DNA of 11,444 nucleotides from NCBI GenBank assembly GCA_947460445.1, contig CANHHS010000047.1:1-11444 (forward strand), written 5' to 3'. Below the pieces are notes generated by a model. It did not search any database. It was not told the origin of the DNA and worked only from the letters and a program-made list of their open reading frames with translations. Both the position numbers and the translations under genes were made by a program. This stretch comes from Opitutia bacterium (GTDB lineage: Bacteria > Verrucomicrobiota > Verrucomicrobiia > Opitutales > UBA953). Shown one piece after another: positions 1 through 7,277 of this stretch. The first letter of the stretch is position 1. Every line of letters starts with the position of its first letter.

Positions 1-2
1 AC

Positions 3-1538
3 TATGCGTGGGCCAAGGCAGGCACACTCATGAGCCGCGGCACAGTCGCACTTAACATCAACGGAGAAAAGCCTAGCATCATCACTACCGCCCAAGTGCC
101 AGAAATGAATACAACGGGTAATCGCGTCACCATCGGACTGTCAGGCTGGACAGCTAGCTTCGATCGCCAAACGGGTGCGCTCGTTAGTTATCAGCGAAAC
201 GGCAAAGAGCTCCTCGCCGCACCTGTTAACCTCGATGCTTTCCGTTCCCCTGTAAATAACGACCAATGGGCGAGTGGCGGATGGTACGCCCGAGGACTTC
301 ATGACCTTCGCCATACGGCCACTATCTGTCAGGCAGATGGCTCAAGCCGCGTGGTGACGCGCGTTATCTCTCAGGGCACAAACGCTGCAACCCTTTCGCC
401 CGGCCTGGCTTCAGGCCATCGCACCGTCAACACCGGCCGTAAATTAGCCGAGAACGACTTCCGCTTTACGACCGACACGGAATGGCAATTCCTCCCCGAT
501 GGTTCTATTCGAATCCGGTCACTCATCTCATCGAGCCAAAAGAATGTACCCCTACCCTCTATTGGCTACCGATTCCAGCTCACGCCGGGATTAGACAAGG
601 TTACATGGTTTGGTGACGGACCTTGGGAAAACTATCCTGACAGAAAGTCGGCCTCACAAATCGGACAATACTCAGCCACGGTGGATCAAATCGCCGTCCC
701 CTATATTAAGCCTCAAGACCACGGTAACCATGAAGATGTGCGCTGGGTTGCGATGCGCGATACTGCCGGCAATGGATTGCTCATTGCCTCAGCCGCTAAG
801 CCTGTAAGCTTCTCGGCAACACGCTGGACGGACAGCGAACTGACGCTGACATCTAATGTGGTCGAGTTGCCGAAGTCCGATCGTGTCTTCCTTAATATTG
901 ATGCACGCACACTCGGGTTAGGCGGAGCAAGTTGCGGCCCTAATCCCATGGAACGCGACATACCTCGCTCGGGAACCTACCAACTTGATTTGGTTATTCG
1001 GACGCTCTCATCTAATCAAGACGCAGGAGAGGTGGCACGTGTAACCATTCCTATTGCCGAATCTAATCCAATAACTGCAGGCGTAGAGAATTGGATGAAA
1101 AATACCGGAAGAGCCGCCACCCAGACAATCACCGCCACTGCCAGCAGCGAGCAACTCGATGAAGGCGAAGCGAGCCGCGCTGCTGATGGCGACGACAGCA
1201 CTTTCTGGCACACAACGTACGGAAACTTTATGGCAAAGTACCCGCACACCCTGACGCTTGATTTAGGTAGCATAAAGAAAGGTGTTCGTGGGCTTACCTA
1301 CCTTCCGCGACAAGACGGCAATACGAACGGCCAAGTTGCACGCTACTCTGTGGAAACAAGCACGGATGGCAAAACTTGGACGAAAGCTGCCGAGGGCACC
1401 TTCGGTAAAGGTAGTGCGATGAAGACTGCCAACTTTGCTCCAACCCACTGCCGCTACGTACGCCTAACGTGCTTAAGCGAACAAGGTAAACAGGACTTCG
1501 CCTCGGCCGCAGAAGTCAGCGTCATTCTTGCCGAATAA
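3..1538 (+). CDS. GH2 beta-galactosidase, C-terminal part (5' end outside window), with discoidin-like module
   Basis: This is the C-terminal part of a glycoside hydrolase family 2 enzyme, probably a secreted or periplasmic beta-galactosidase. The frame is open to the window edge (first full codon at 3), so the ATG at 30 is internal and the sugar-binding, immunoglobulin-like and catalytic TIM-barrel domains lie upstream. The first visible residues (AWAKAG) fit the linker before the small-chain domain. That domain (about residues 45-340 counted from codon 3) carries the LacZ-like landmarks RSPVNND at 81-87 (the RAPxDND site) and WFGDGPWENYPDR from 202. From about residue 367 to the end lies an F5/8-type C (discoidin) domain with the typical AADGDDSTFWHT and DLGS blocks and a closing RYVRLT strand. 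Such modules usually bind glycans. No catalytic residue can be checked here. The gene stops 2 bp from the convergent HisN-like gene. The specific substrate is inferred only from family resemblance. Confidence 0.88.
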   Translation, partial: YAWAKAGTLMSRGTVALNINGEKPSIITTAQVPEMNTTGNRVTIGLSGWTASFDRQTGALVSYQRNGKELLAAPVNLDAFRSPVNNDQWASGGWYARGLHDLRHTATICQADGSSRVVTRVISQGTNAATLSPGLASGHRTVNTGRKLAENDFRFTTDTEWQFLPDGSIRIRSLISSSQKNVPLPSIGYRFQLTPGLDKVTWFGDGPWENYPDRKSASQIGQYSATVDQIAVPYIKPQDHGNHEDVRWVAMRDTAGNGLLIASAAKPVSFSATRWTDSELTLTSNVVELPKSDRVFLNIDARTLGLGGASCGPNPMERDIPRSGTYQLDLVIRTLSSNQDAGEVARVTIPIAESNPITAGVENWMKNTGRAATQTITATASSEQLDEGEASRAADGDDSTFWHTTYGNFMAKYPHTLTLDLGSIKKGVRGLTYLPRQDGNTNGQVARYSVETSTDGKTWTKAAEGTFGKGSAMKTANFAPTHCRYVRLTCLSEQGKQDFASAAEVSVILAE

Positions 1539-1540
1539 AC

Positions 1541-2314
1541 TTATCCGCGAAGGATTCGTAAAGCTTCCGCGTGCAACTCAGGCGCGGCTGCGACGGCATT
1601 TCCTGCGGCGACTGGGTCGCTACCATCCCAAGCCGTAACGACTGCCCCTGCGCCTCGTAGAACAGGCAGAACAGGAATTAAGTCCCACGGATTCATAATC
1701 GGGTCAGCCATGATATGCGCCCTGCCAGCTGCGACCATCATGTGCCCATACCCGTCGCCCCAAGTGCGCGAGAAATCACATTGTTGGGCTAAGTCAGCCC
1801 AGCGCGCCTTCGGATGAGCACGGGTGATATTCTCGACATCTGTCGTCAGCAACTTCGCTGACTTCAATGCAACGGAGACCGCTTTCGTTGGGCGACCGTT
1901 GAAGGTAGCAGTCAAACCGTCGCCCACCGCACGTTCTCGCAAAATAGGTTGATCGATAACTCCAATGGCGGGTTGCCCTTGATAGCGCAGACCAACAAGC
2001 GTTGTAAAGAGCGGCACACGGGCGATAAAAGATTTTGTGCCGTCGACCGGGTCTAACACCCAGCAATATTCAGCATCAGCGCGCTCAACTCCATATTCCT
2101 CACCCACGATACCGTGGTCGGGGTATTGAGCGTGAATAGCGGCGCGCATAACCCGCTCTGCTTCCTTATCCGCAATCGTGACAGGGGATCCATCGGCTTT
2201 AGTTTCAACGGCAAGCGTTGGCTGCGCATAATGCGTGCGCACAACTTCGCCGGCTAAATTCGCTAAGTGCTCAGCAAATTTTCGTAACTCGTTTTTTTGG
2301 ACATCAGACAGCAC
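1541..2314 (-). CDS. hisN: Histidinol-phosphatase (HisN type), inositol monophosphatase family
   Basis: This is a Mg-dependent phosphomonoesterase of the inositol monophosphatase fold, cytoplasmic, most likely histidinol-phosphatase of histidine synthesis. With a GTG start at 2314 (257 aa), the metal-site motifs are K-D-S-VT-AD at 39-49, GEE at 71-73, DPVDGT at 88-93 and NPWD ending at Asp211. The stretch GYGHMMVAAGRAHIMADP just before it is the pattern that separates HisN-type members from plain inositol phosphatases. An in-frame ATG at 2401 would add 29 residues, but its CAT complement shares four bases (CATG) with the start codon of the divergent gene, the extra residues do not look like the family, and 257 aa matches the usual length of about 260. 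No strong ribosome binding site supports either start. No other histidine gene is nearby, so inositol-phosphate or similar substrates remain possible. Confidence 0.85.
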   Translation of the reverse strand: MLSDVQKNELRKFAEHLANLAGEVVRTHYAQPTLAVETKADGSPVTIADKEAERVMRAAIHAQYPDHGIVGEEYGVERADAEYCWVLDPVDGTKSFIARVPLFTTLVGLRYQGQPAIGVIDQPILRERAVGDGLTATFNGRPTKAVSVALKSAKLLTTDVENITRAHPKARWADLAQQCDFSRTWGDGYGHMMVAAGRAHIMADPIMNPWDLIPVLPVLRGAGAVVTAWDGSDPVAAGNAVAAAPELHAEALRILRG

Positions 2315-2399
2315 GTGGCACGGTGCGGAAAGAGACGTGCTTGGGCAATGACGAACCGCAGTTGCCAGGGATGAAATTCCGCTTAAATAAAGATATCGC
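2315..2399. promoter_or_regulatory. Divergent intergenic region between hisN-like and DUF2071 genes
   Basis: If the HisN-like gene starts at GTG 2314, this 85-bp stretch is the only place for promoters of both divergent genes. On the + strand TTGCCA at 2362-2367 is followed, 16 bp later, by an AT-rich TAAATA at 2384-2389, a weak sigma-70-like pair that would give an almost leaderless transcript for the gene starting at 2400. No convincing pair is seen for the minus strand. This is a weak pattern match only. Confidence 0.3.
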
Positions 2400-3143
2400 A
2401 TGGAGAAAAATTGTGCCGAGCCGACTGTATCCCTCCGGTTAACCCGACCACAGGGACTGCCTGCTTTATCTCAACAGTGGCGTGATTTGCTTTTTCTGCA
2501 CTGGGAGGTCCCAGTTGAAGAACTACAGAAGCGCCTGCCAGCGGGACTGACTTTGGATACCTTTGGTGACAAAAGTTACCTCGGCATCGTTCCCTTCAAC
2601 ATGCGCCATGTGCGTCCTTGGCTACTGCCGCCGCTTCCTTGGTTATCCTATTTTTTAGAATTAAATGTGCGGACATATGTGAGAGGACCCGACGGAAGTT
2701 CCGGTGTTTACTTTTTTTCATTGGATTGCGAACGCGACTTAGCCGTCCAAATCGCACGTGCTGCCTTTCACTTGCCCTATCAACACGCAACAATGCGCTG
2801 TACCCAAGAGGGTGGCACATTTGATTATAAGTGCCGACGAGGTGGGCAGCCATTACAGGCAAGATTTTCGTGGAAACCGCACGGCAATATTCATCACGCC
2901 GAAGCGGGATCTCTCGAAGAATTCTTGGTTGAGCGCTATGCTTTCTTTACGTCGGACACCCGCACCGGCCAAATTATTCGTGGAGACGTGCGCCATAAGC
3001 CCTACCCGCTGCAAGCAGCTGGCTTAGGTGTTTGGGATACGACACCGATAGACTGGAATGGCCTGAATGTACAAGGCGCCCCTGTTCACGTGATTGCCTC
3101 ACCTGGAGTAACAGTAAGTTGCTGGCCTACGCGCAACGTCTGA
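2400..3143 (+). CDS. DUF2071 / YqjF family protein
   Basis: This is a 247-residue member of the DUF2071 (COG3361, YqjF) family, whose biochemical role is not established. The family blocks are clear: WRDLLFLHW at 27-35, LPAGLTLDTF at 46-55, a GIVPFNM strand at 62-68, PPLPWLSYFLELNVRTYV at 77-94, VYFFSLDC at 103-110 and FHLPYQHATM at 123-132. No signal peptide or transmembrane helix is seen. The ATG at 2400 is the only reasonable start, because an in-frame stop lies at 2388-2390 and the conserved core begins about 25 residues in. The gene is followed after 38 bp by the HAD phosphatase on the same strand, so the two may be co-transcribed. The fold is thought to resemble acetoacetate-decarboxylase-like barrels, but I would not assign an activity. 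Confidence 0.85.
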   Translation: MEKNCAEPTVSLRLTRPQGLPALSQQWRDLLFLHWEVPVEELQKRLPAGLTLDTFGDKSYLGIVPFNMRHVRPWLLPPLPWLSYFLELNVRTYVRGPDGSSGVYFFSLDCERDLAVQIARAAFHLPYQHATMRCTQEGGTFDYKCRRGGQPLQARFSWKPHGNIHHAEAGSLEEFLVERYAFFTSDTRTGQIIRGDVRHKPYPLQAAGLGVWDTTPIDWNGLNVQGAPVHVIASPGVTVSCWPTRNV

Positions 3144-3181
3144 CCGCTTAACCCTACCCGCTAAGACTACCCGACAAAGAC

Positions 3182-3823
3182 ATGCGTCGCCCACTTGCAG
3201 ACTACCGTCATATTGTATGGGACTGGAATGGCACCTTGCTCGACGACACATGGCTTTGCTGTGAATCACTTAATTTACTTTTAGCAGAAGATGGCCGGGA
3301 GCCTGTCGACCCGGAACATTATCGGCAAATTTTTGAATTCCCGGTTATCAAAGTTTACCAAGCTATTGGCTTCGCGCCAAATGAAGAAGCTTTTCGCGCA
3401 CTGTCTGTTCGGTTTATGCGTGCATATGAGCTCCGTAAAGCGGAGTGCGCGCTTCACTCAGGAGCCATTGAATTGATCGATGCACTCAAGGCTTCCGGAA
3501 AGACGCATTCGATTCTTTCTGCTTACGAACATGACTTGCTTGAAAGCACGCTTTCGGGATTAGGACTGCACGGACGATTCATTAAACTTTGTGGCGGTGA
3601 AGATATCCATGCAGGGAGCAAAGAGGATCGCGCCAAAGTACACTTGCACGACCTCGGCGTTAAGCCCGACGACACGCTGTATGTGGGCGACACAACGCAT
3701 GACTTAGAAGCGGCACGCGCTATGGGCGTTGACTGCTTGCTGGTTGCCCATGGACACCAGCATCGCAGCAAGCTGGAAGGGCATGGTGCGCGCGTCGTGG
3801 ATAACTTTGAAGGGCTCGTCTAA
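3182..3823 (+). CDS. HAD-superfamily hydrolase, phosphoglycolate-phosphatase-like
   Basis: This is a 213-residue cytoplasmic HAD hydrolase of the COG0546 (Gph-like) type. Motif I is VWDWNGTLLDD, with the nucleophile Asp14 and Thr18. The second acidic position, normally Asp and the general acid/base, is Asn16. Motif II is the serine in SILSAY (Ser113), motif III is Lys147 in GSKEDR, and motif IV is GDTTHD with Asp170 and Asp174. A helical cap lies between about residues 20 and 95. The DWNGTLLDD form recurs, as far as I recall, in a subfamily of bacterial HAD proteins, so it is probably an inherited feature rather than a recent loss. The substrate is unknown; phosphoglycolate is the default guess from similarity. 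The gene sits 38 bp after the DUF2071 gene and about 100 bp before the acetyl-CoA synthetase gene. Confidence 0.82.
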   Translation: MRRPLADYRHIVWDWNGTLLDDTWLCCESLNLLLAEDGREPVDPEHYRQIFEFPVIKVYQAIGFAPNEEAFRALSVRFMRAYELRKAECALHSGAIELIDALKASGKTHSILSAYEHDLLESTLSGLGLHGRFIKLCGGEDIHAGSKEDRAKVHLHDLGVKPDDTLYVGDTTHDLEAARAMGVDCLLVAHGHQHRSKLEGHGARVVDNFEGLV

Positions 3824-3927
3824 GGGTAGGCTTTTACGCGTGAATTGCGTCGAATGGCTGCCTTTAGGTAGTCGGTTTATGTTGCCCAACAAGGGGTTAA
3901 GCGTTCTGTTTTACCTACCCAAAACCT
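3824..3927. other. Intergenic region before acs with short spaced inverted repeat
   Basis: This is the leader of the acetyl-CoA synthetase gene. It holds a 7-bp inverted repeat, GGGTAGG at 3824-3830 and CCTACCC at 3914-3920, 83 bp apart, which could pair only as a long-range structure and may be chance. No clear sigma-70 promoter or Shine-Dalgarno sequence is visible. Confidence 0.25.
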
Positions 3928-6036
3928 ATGCGGATCTTCACTGAGAATCCCTACCTATTCCTGGCCCTCGCGGTACTGGTTCTTTTCGCCGTCTACCTGA
4001 TTTTAAACCAACGCAAAAATAAAGGAGCCGACGCTGAGGCAATTGAAGATGTCATTAAGGCAGGCGCCGAAACCCTCGGTAGTTCCGACCAACTCTTCGC
4101 GCCATCGGCTGAGTTCGTGGCTAAGGCGCGCGTCAAAGGTATGGACGGCTACCATGCGCTACACCGTCGCTCCCTTGAGGACATGGATGGTTTCTGGTCG
4201 GATGAAGCCAAGAATCTTCACTGGTTTAAGCCATGGACGAAAGTCTTGGATGAATCCAAGAAGCCATTCTTCAAGTGGTTCGTCGACGGTAAAACTAATT
4301 TAGCTTATAACTGTCTCGACGCTCAAATCACCAAAGGCTTAGGCGATAAGGTAGCAATCGTCTTTGAAGGCGAACCTACACAAGACGGTAAAGCCACAGA
4401 CGTTCGGCGTATCACCTACCGCGAGCTACACCGTGGCGTATCACGCTTCGCTAATGTCTTAAAAAGTCTTGGACTTCAAAAAGGCGACACCGTCGCAATT
4501 TATATGCCCATGGTGCCTGAGTTGGCGATGGCTGTTCTCGCTTGCGCGCGCATCGGCGTCATTCACTCCGTTGTCTTTGGCGGTTTCTCGGCTGAATCGA
4601 TTCGTGATCGCGTGAATGACGCGTCATCGAAAGCAGTTATCACTATGGACGGAGGTTGGCGGCGCGGAAAGTTCTTACCCCTCAAGCAAACGGTGGATGA
4701 AGCCGTCAAAGACTGCCCCAGCATCCGCCACGTACTAGTACTCCAACGCACACCCAACAAACCAGACGCAGCTTGCACGATGCAGCCTGGTCGCGACGTC
4801 TGGTATCAAGATCTGGAATCAAAAGTTTCAGATGACTGCCCTGCCTCTGAGCAAGACGCCGAAGATGTGCTATTCCTTCTCTACACCTCGGGTTCGACAG
4901 GTAAGCCAAAGGGCATCATCCACACCACGGGCGGTTACATGGTCCATGCCTATGCGACCAACAAATACACTTTCGACCTTCGCCAAGAGGATCTCTTCTG
5001 GTGTACAGCTGACGTCGGCTGGGTCACTGGCCACACCTACGTGGTGTACGGTCCACTGCTGAATGGATGCTCTGTATTCATGTATGAAGGCGCACCCGAT
5101 GCACCTGACTTCGGTCGATTCTGGAAGATTATCGAAGACCATAAGGTAAGCGTCTTCTACACAGCCCCCACCGCAATTCGTGCTTTCATGAAGTGGGGTG
5201 ACCAATGGGTAACTAAATACAATCTTTCATCCCTCCGACTACTTGGCTCCGTTGGAGAACCGATCAACCCCGAGGCTTGGCTTTGGTATCACAAACTCAT
5301 CGGTCATGAGCGCTGCCCGATTGTGGATACTTGGTGGCAAACAGAAACTGGCGGACACATGATCACACCAATTCCAGGCTGCACACCCACCAAGCCCGGC
5401 TCTGCCACCCTGCCCTTCTTTGGCATCGATGCAGCCGTACTGGACGAGCACGGAAATGAGACCGACCACGGGATTCTCGCAATCCGTCGTCCTTGGCCTG
5501 GCATTATGCGCGGCATTTATGGCGACGAAAAACGCTATATCGAAGCCTACTGGAGTCGCTGGAATGGTAAGTATTATTTCCCTGGCGACGGAGCTATCCG
5601 TGATAAAGACGGTTACCTCTGGATCACTGGGCGCGTGGATGACGTTGTCAATGTCTCCGGGCATCGCATCGGCACAGCCGAGCTCGAAGCCGTATTCATT
5701 GAACATAAAGCTGTAGCCGAGTCCGCAGTGATCGGCGTTAAGCATGACCTTAAAGGTCAAGGCTTGATGGCTTTCGTCATCTTGAAGTCAGCCGCAGCGG
5801 GCACCGACGAAGCTGCTCTCGCCAAAACGCTTAACGGCATGGTCGATGAAAAAATCGGTAAATTCGCACGCCCTGAACGCATTGTCTTTGTCGCAGACCT
5901 TCCCAAGACACGATCTGGGAAAATTATGCGCCGCCTCTTGCGTGATATTTCAGAAGGCCGGGAGCTTGGCAATGTGAGTACTTTGGCCGACCCGCTGGTC
6001 GTCGAAGGCATTAAAAAGAAGTTTAACGGGGCGTAA
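3928..6036 (+). CDS. acs: Acetyl-CoA synthetase with N-terminal membrane anchor
   Basis: This is a 702-residue AMP-forming acetate:CoA ligase, making acetyl-CoA from acetate, ATP and CoA by way of acetyl-AMP. The AMP-binding core has YTSGSTGKPKG at 319-329, DTWWQTETGG near 467-476 and GRVDDVVNVSGHR in the hinge region. The acetylation-site motif PKTRSGKIMRR begins at 659, with Lys665 as the regulated lysine. The acetate-pocket residues known from Salmonella Acs (Val310, Thr311, Val386, Trp414) correspond to Val366, Thr367, Val442 and Trp470, all offset by exactly 56, as is Lys609 to Lys665. The 56 extra residues are therefore an N-terminal addition: a hydrophobic helix at about 8-26 followed by a basic NQRKNK stretch, a typical anchor with the enzyme on the cytoplasmic side. 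No ATG, GTG or TTG in frame lies between the helix and the core, so the helix appears truly encoded. A strong hairpin follows the gene. Trp470 argues against propionyl-CoA synthetase. Confidence 0.95.
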   Translation: MRIFTENPYLFLALAVLVLFAVYLILNQRKNKGADAEAIEDVIKAGAETLGSSDQLFAPSAEFVAKARVKGMDGYHALHRRSLEDMDGFWSDEAKNLHWFKPWTKVLDESKKPFFKWFVDGKTNLAYNCLDAQITKGLGDKVAIVFEGEPTQDGKATDVRRITYRELHRGVSRFANVLKSLGLQKGDTVAIYMPMVPELAMAVLACARIGVIHSVVFGGFSAESIRDRVNDASSKAVITMDGGWRRGKFLPLKQTVDEAVKDCPSIRHVLVLQRTPNKPDAACTMQPGRDVWYQDLESKVSDDCPASEQDAEDVLFLLYTSGSTGKPKGIIHTTGGYMVHAYATNKYTFDLRQEDLFWCTADVGWVTGHTYVVYGPLLNGCSVFMYEGAPDAPDFGRFWKIIEDHKVSVFYTAPTAIRAFMKWGDQWVTKYNLSSLRLLGSVGEPINPEAWLWYHKLIGHERCPIVDTWWQTETGGHMITPIPGCTPTKPGSATLPFFGIDAAVLDEHGNETDHGILAIRRPWPGIMRGIYGDEKRYIEAYWSRWNGKYYFPGDGAIRDKDGYLWITGRVDDVVNVSGHRIGTAELEAVFIEHKAVAESAVIGVKHDLKGQGLMAFVILKSAAAGTDEAALAKTLNGMVDEKIGKFARPERIVFVADLPKTRSGKIMRRLLRDISEGRELGNVSTLADPLVVEGIKKKFNGA

Positions 6037-6049
6037 CCTAAGCCTTGGC

Positions 6050-6086
6050 CCCTTCTAAGCCCAGCAGCACGTTGGGCTTAGAAGGG
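6050..6086 (+). terminator. 14-bp perfect hairpin after acs, without U-tract
   Basis: A perfect 14-bp inverted repeat, CCCTTCTAAGCCCA at 6050-6063 and TGGGCTTAGAAGGG at 6073-6086, surrounds a 9-nt loop and starts 13 bp after the acs stop codon. The stem is strong, but no run of T follows on either strand, so it is not a classical intrinsic terminator. It could stabilise the 3' end of the acs mRNA, act as a non-canonical terminator, or terminate with Rho. The next gene starts 44 bp after it on the same strand. Confidence 0.6.
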
Positions 6087-6130
6087 TCTGCCCTTGCTGA
6101 CTTCTGGCAAATAGCCAAATTACATCGCCT

Positions 6131-7228
6131 ATGAGTATACGCTCTCTCCTCGCGGCGCTTACACTTTTTGTAAGCACCTTATCTCCAGTCTTCGGCGGCC
6201 CACTCGGTGTAGGCGATCCCGCCCCTGCGGCGCGCCCTAAAGTCATGATCCAGGGCGAAGCCATTACTAAGCTCGACGATTCGAAGACCTACCTCTTCGA
6301 GTTCTGGGCAACTTGGTGCGGACCTTGCGTCGGCCAAATTCCGCACCTCGATAGTCTTCACCGGAAATTCGGGTCTAAAGGCTTAGTAGTTATATCCACT
6401 TCTGTCTGGGAGGAAGACCAAGCAAAGGTTGCGAATTTCGTAAAAAGCAAAGGCGACAAGATGAGTTACCGTGTGGGCTTTGATGCAGATAAATCCGTAA
6501 CCAAAGCTTGGCTGGAGGCCGCAGGCGTCAACGGCATCCCTCATGGATTCCTTGTCAGCAAAGGAAAAATTATCTGGGCAGGCCACCCTGCAGAACTCAA
6601 CGACGAGATGATCGGTTCGGTTCTCGATGGCTCCTACAACCCAGAGAAAGCAGCCTCACTTGCTAAGGCCGCTGAAGCTGAAAAAGAAAAACTTATGGAG
6701 AAGTTTGGCGCACTCGGCGTCGCCATGCAGGCAAAGGAATGGGACAAGGCTGAGAAACTACTTAACGAGGTCTTGCCCTTGGTGCCTGAATCCGAACGTG
6801 GTGAATTGACAGATGCAGTGCGCGATCAAATCGCTCTCGGCAAAGGCGACCCCTCCGGTATCTACAAACGCATCGCGAAATTTGCGGAAGAAAGTAAGGA
6901 TGACGCAGAGCAACAAAATGCAATTGCTTGGGACCTTGCGACCAACCCGATGTTTGAAGGAAAACGAAACCTCGAGCTAGCAGCGAAGTGTGCGAGTATC
7001 TCGGTTAAACTCGCTGAGGGCACTGACAAGGCTGCTTCACTCGACACGCTCGCTCGCATTCGCTTCCTCCAAGGCAAAAAAGATGAAGCCGTAAAGTTGC
7101 AGCAGGAAGCCATCAATGCAGCCGATGAAACCCTTAAGCCCGAACTGCAGAAGACGTTGGATTCGATGAAAAAGGGCGTGCTTCCTAAGGTCGAAGAACC
7201 AGAGATGACCGATCCCGAAGAGAAATAA
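6131..7228 (+). CDS. Secreted TlpA-like thioredoxin with C-terminal helical-repeat domain
   Basis: This 365-residue protein has an N-terminal signal peptide (hydrophobic residues about 4-20, probable cleavage near 22) and so is probably periplasmic. Residues about 25-160 form a TlpA/ResA-type thioredoxin domain. WCGPC at 62-66 gives the redox cysteines Cys63 and Cys66, and GIPHGFLV supplies the cis-proline at Pro137. A lysine- and glutamate-rich helical stretch at about 170-195 leads to a C-terminal domain. There, QQNAIAWDLA (261-270) and a TPR-like helix pair around 300-330 (SLDTLARIRFLQGKKDEA) suggest tetratricopeptide-like repeats. The last 15 residues are acidic. Disulfide reduction in the cell envelope is the family role, and the repeat domain may bind a partner, but no client such as a cytochrome-maturation gene is adjacent. 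The ATG at 6131 is chosen because the signal peptide begins there; no strong ribosome binding site is seen. A clear terminator follows. Confidence 0.88.
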   Translation: MSIRSLLAALTLFVSTLSPVFGGPLGVGDPAPAARPKVMIQGEAITKLDDSKTYLFEFWATWCGPCVGQIPHLDSLHRKFGSKGLVVISTSVWEEDQAKVANFVKSKGDKMSYRVGFDADKSVTKAWLEAAGVNGIPHGFLVSKGKIIWAGHPAELNDEMIGSVLDGSYNPEKAASLAKAAEAEKEKLMEKFGALGVAMQAKEWDKAEKLLNEVLPLVPESERGELTDAVRDQIALGKGDPSGIYKRIAKFAEESKDDAEQQNAIAWDLATNPMFEGKRNLELAAKCASISVKLAEGTDKAASLDTLARIRFLQGKKDEAVKLQQEAINAADETLKPELQKTLDSMKKGVLPKVEEPEMTDPEEK

Positions 7229-7246
7229 AAAGTCGGCAATCTACGG

Positions 7247-7277
7247 ATAAGCCCACCCTCCGGTGGGCTTATTTTTT
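7247..7277 (+). terminator. Rho-independent terminator after the TlpA-like gene
   Basis: An 11-bp perfect stem (7247-7257 with 7262-7272) closes a CTCC tetraloop and is followed by six T (7272-7277). It lies 18 bp after the stop codon of the thioredoxin-repeat gene and is a textbook intrinsic terminator on the + strand. Its T-tract overlaps the stop codon of convergent mutY (complement of 7276-7278). In the minus direction the same stem lies just past the mutY stop but lacks a T-tract. Confidence 0.9.

Noticed and set aside
5239..5760. Open frame of 173 codons on the minus strand inside acs
   Set aside because: It is antisense to the highly conserved acetyl-CoA synthetase core, shows no recognisable domain and has low-complexity composition typical of a shadow frame.
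3928..6036. Propionyl-CoA synthetase as an alternative identity for acs
   Set aside because: The acetate-pocket residues, including Trp470 equivalent to Salmonella Trp414, are all of the acetate-specific type.
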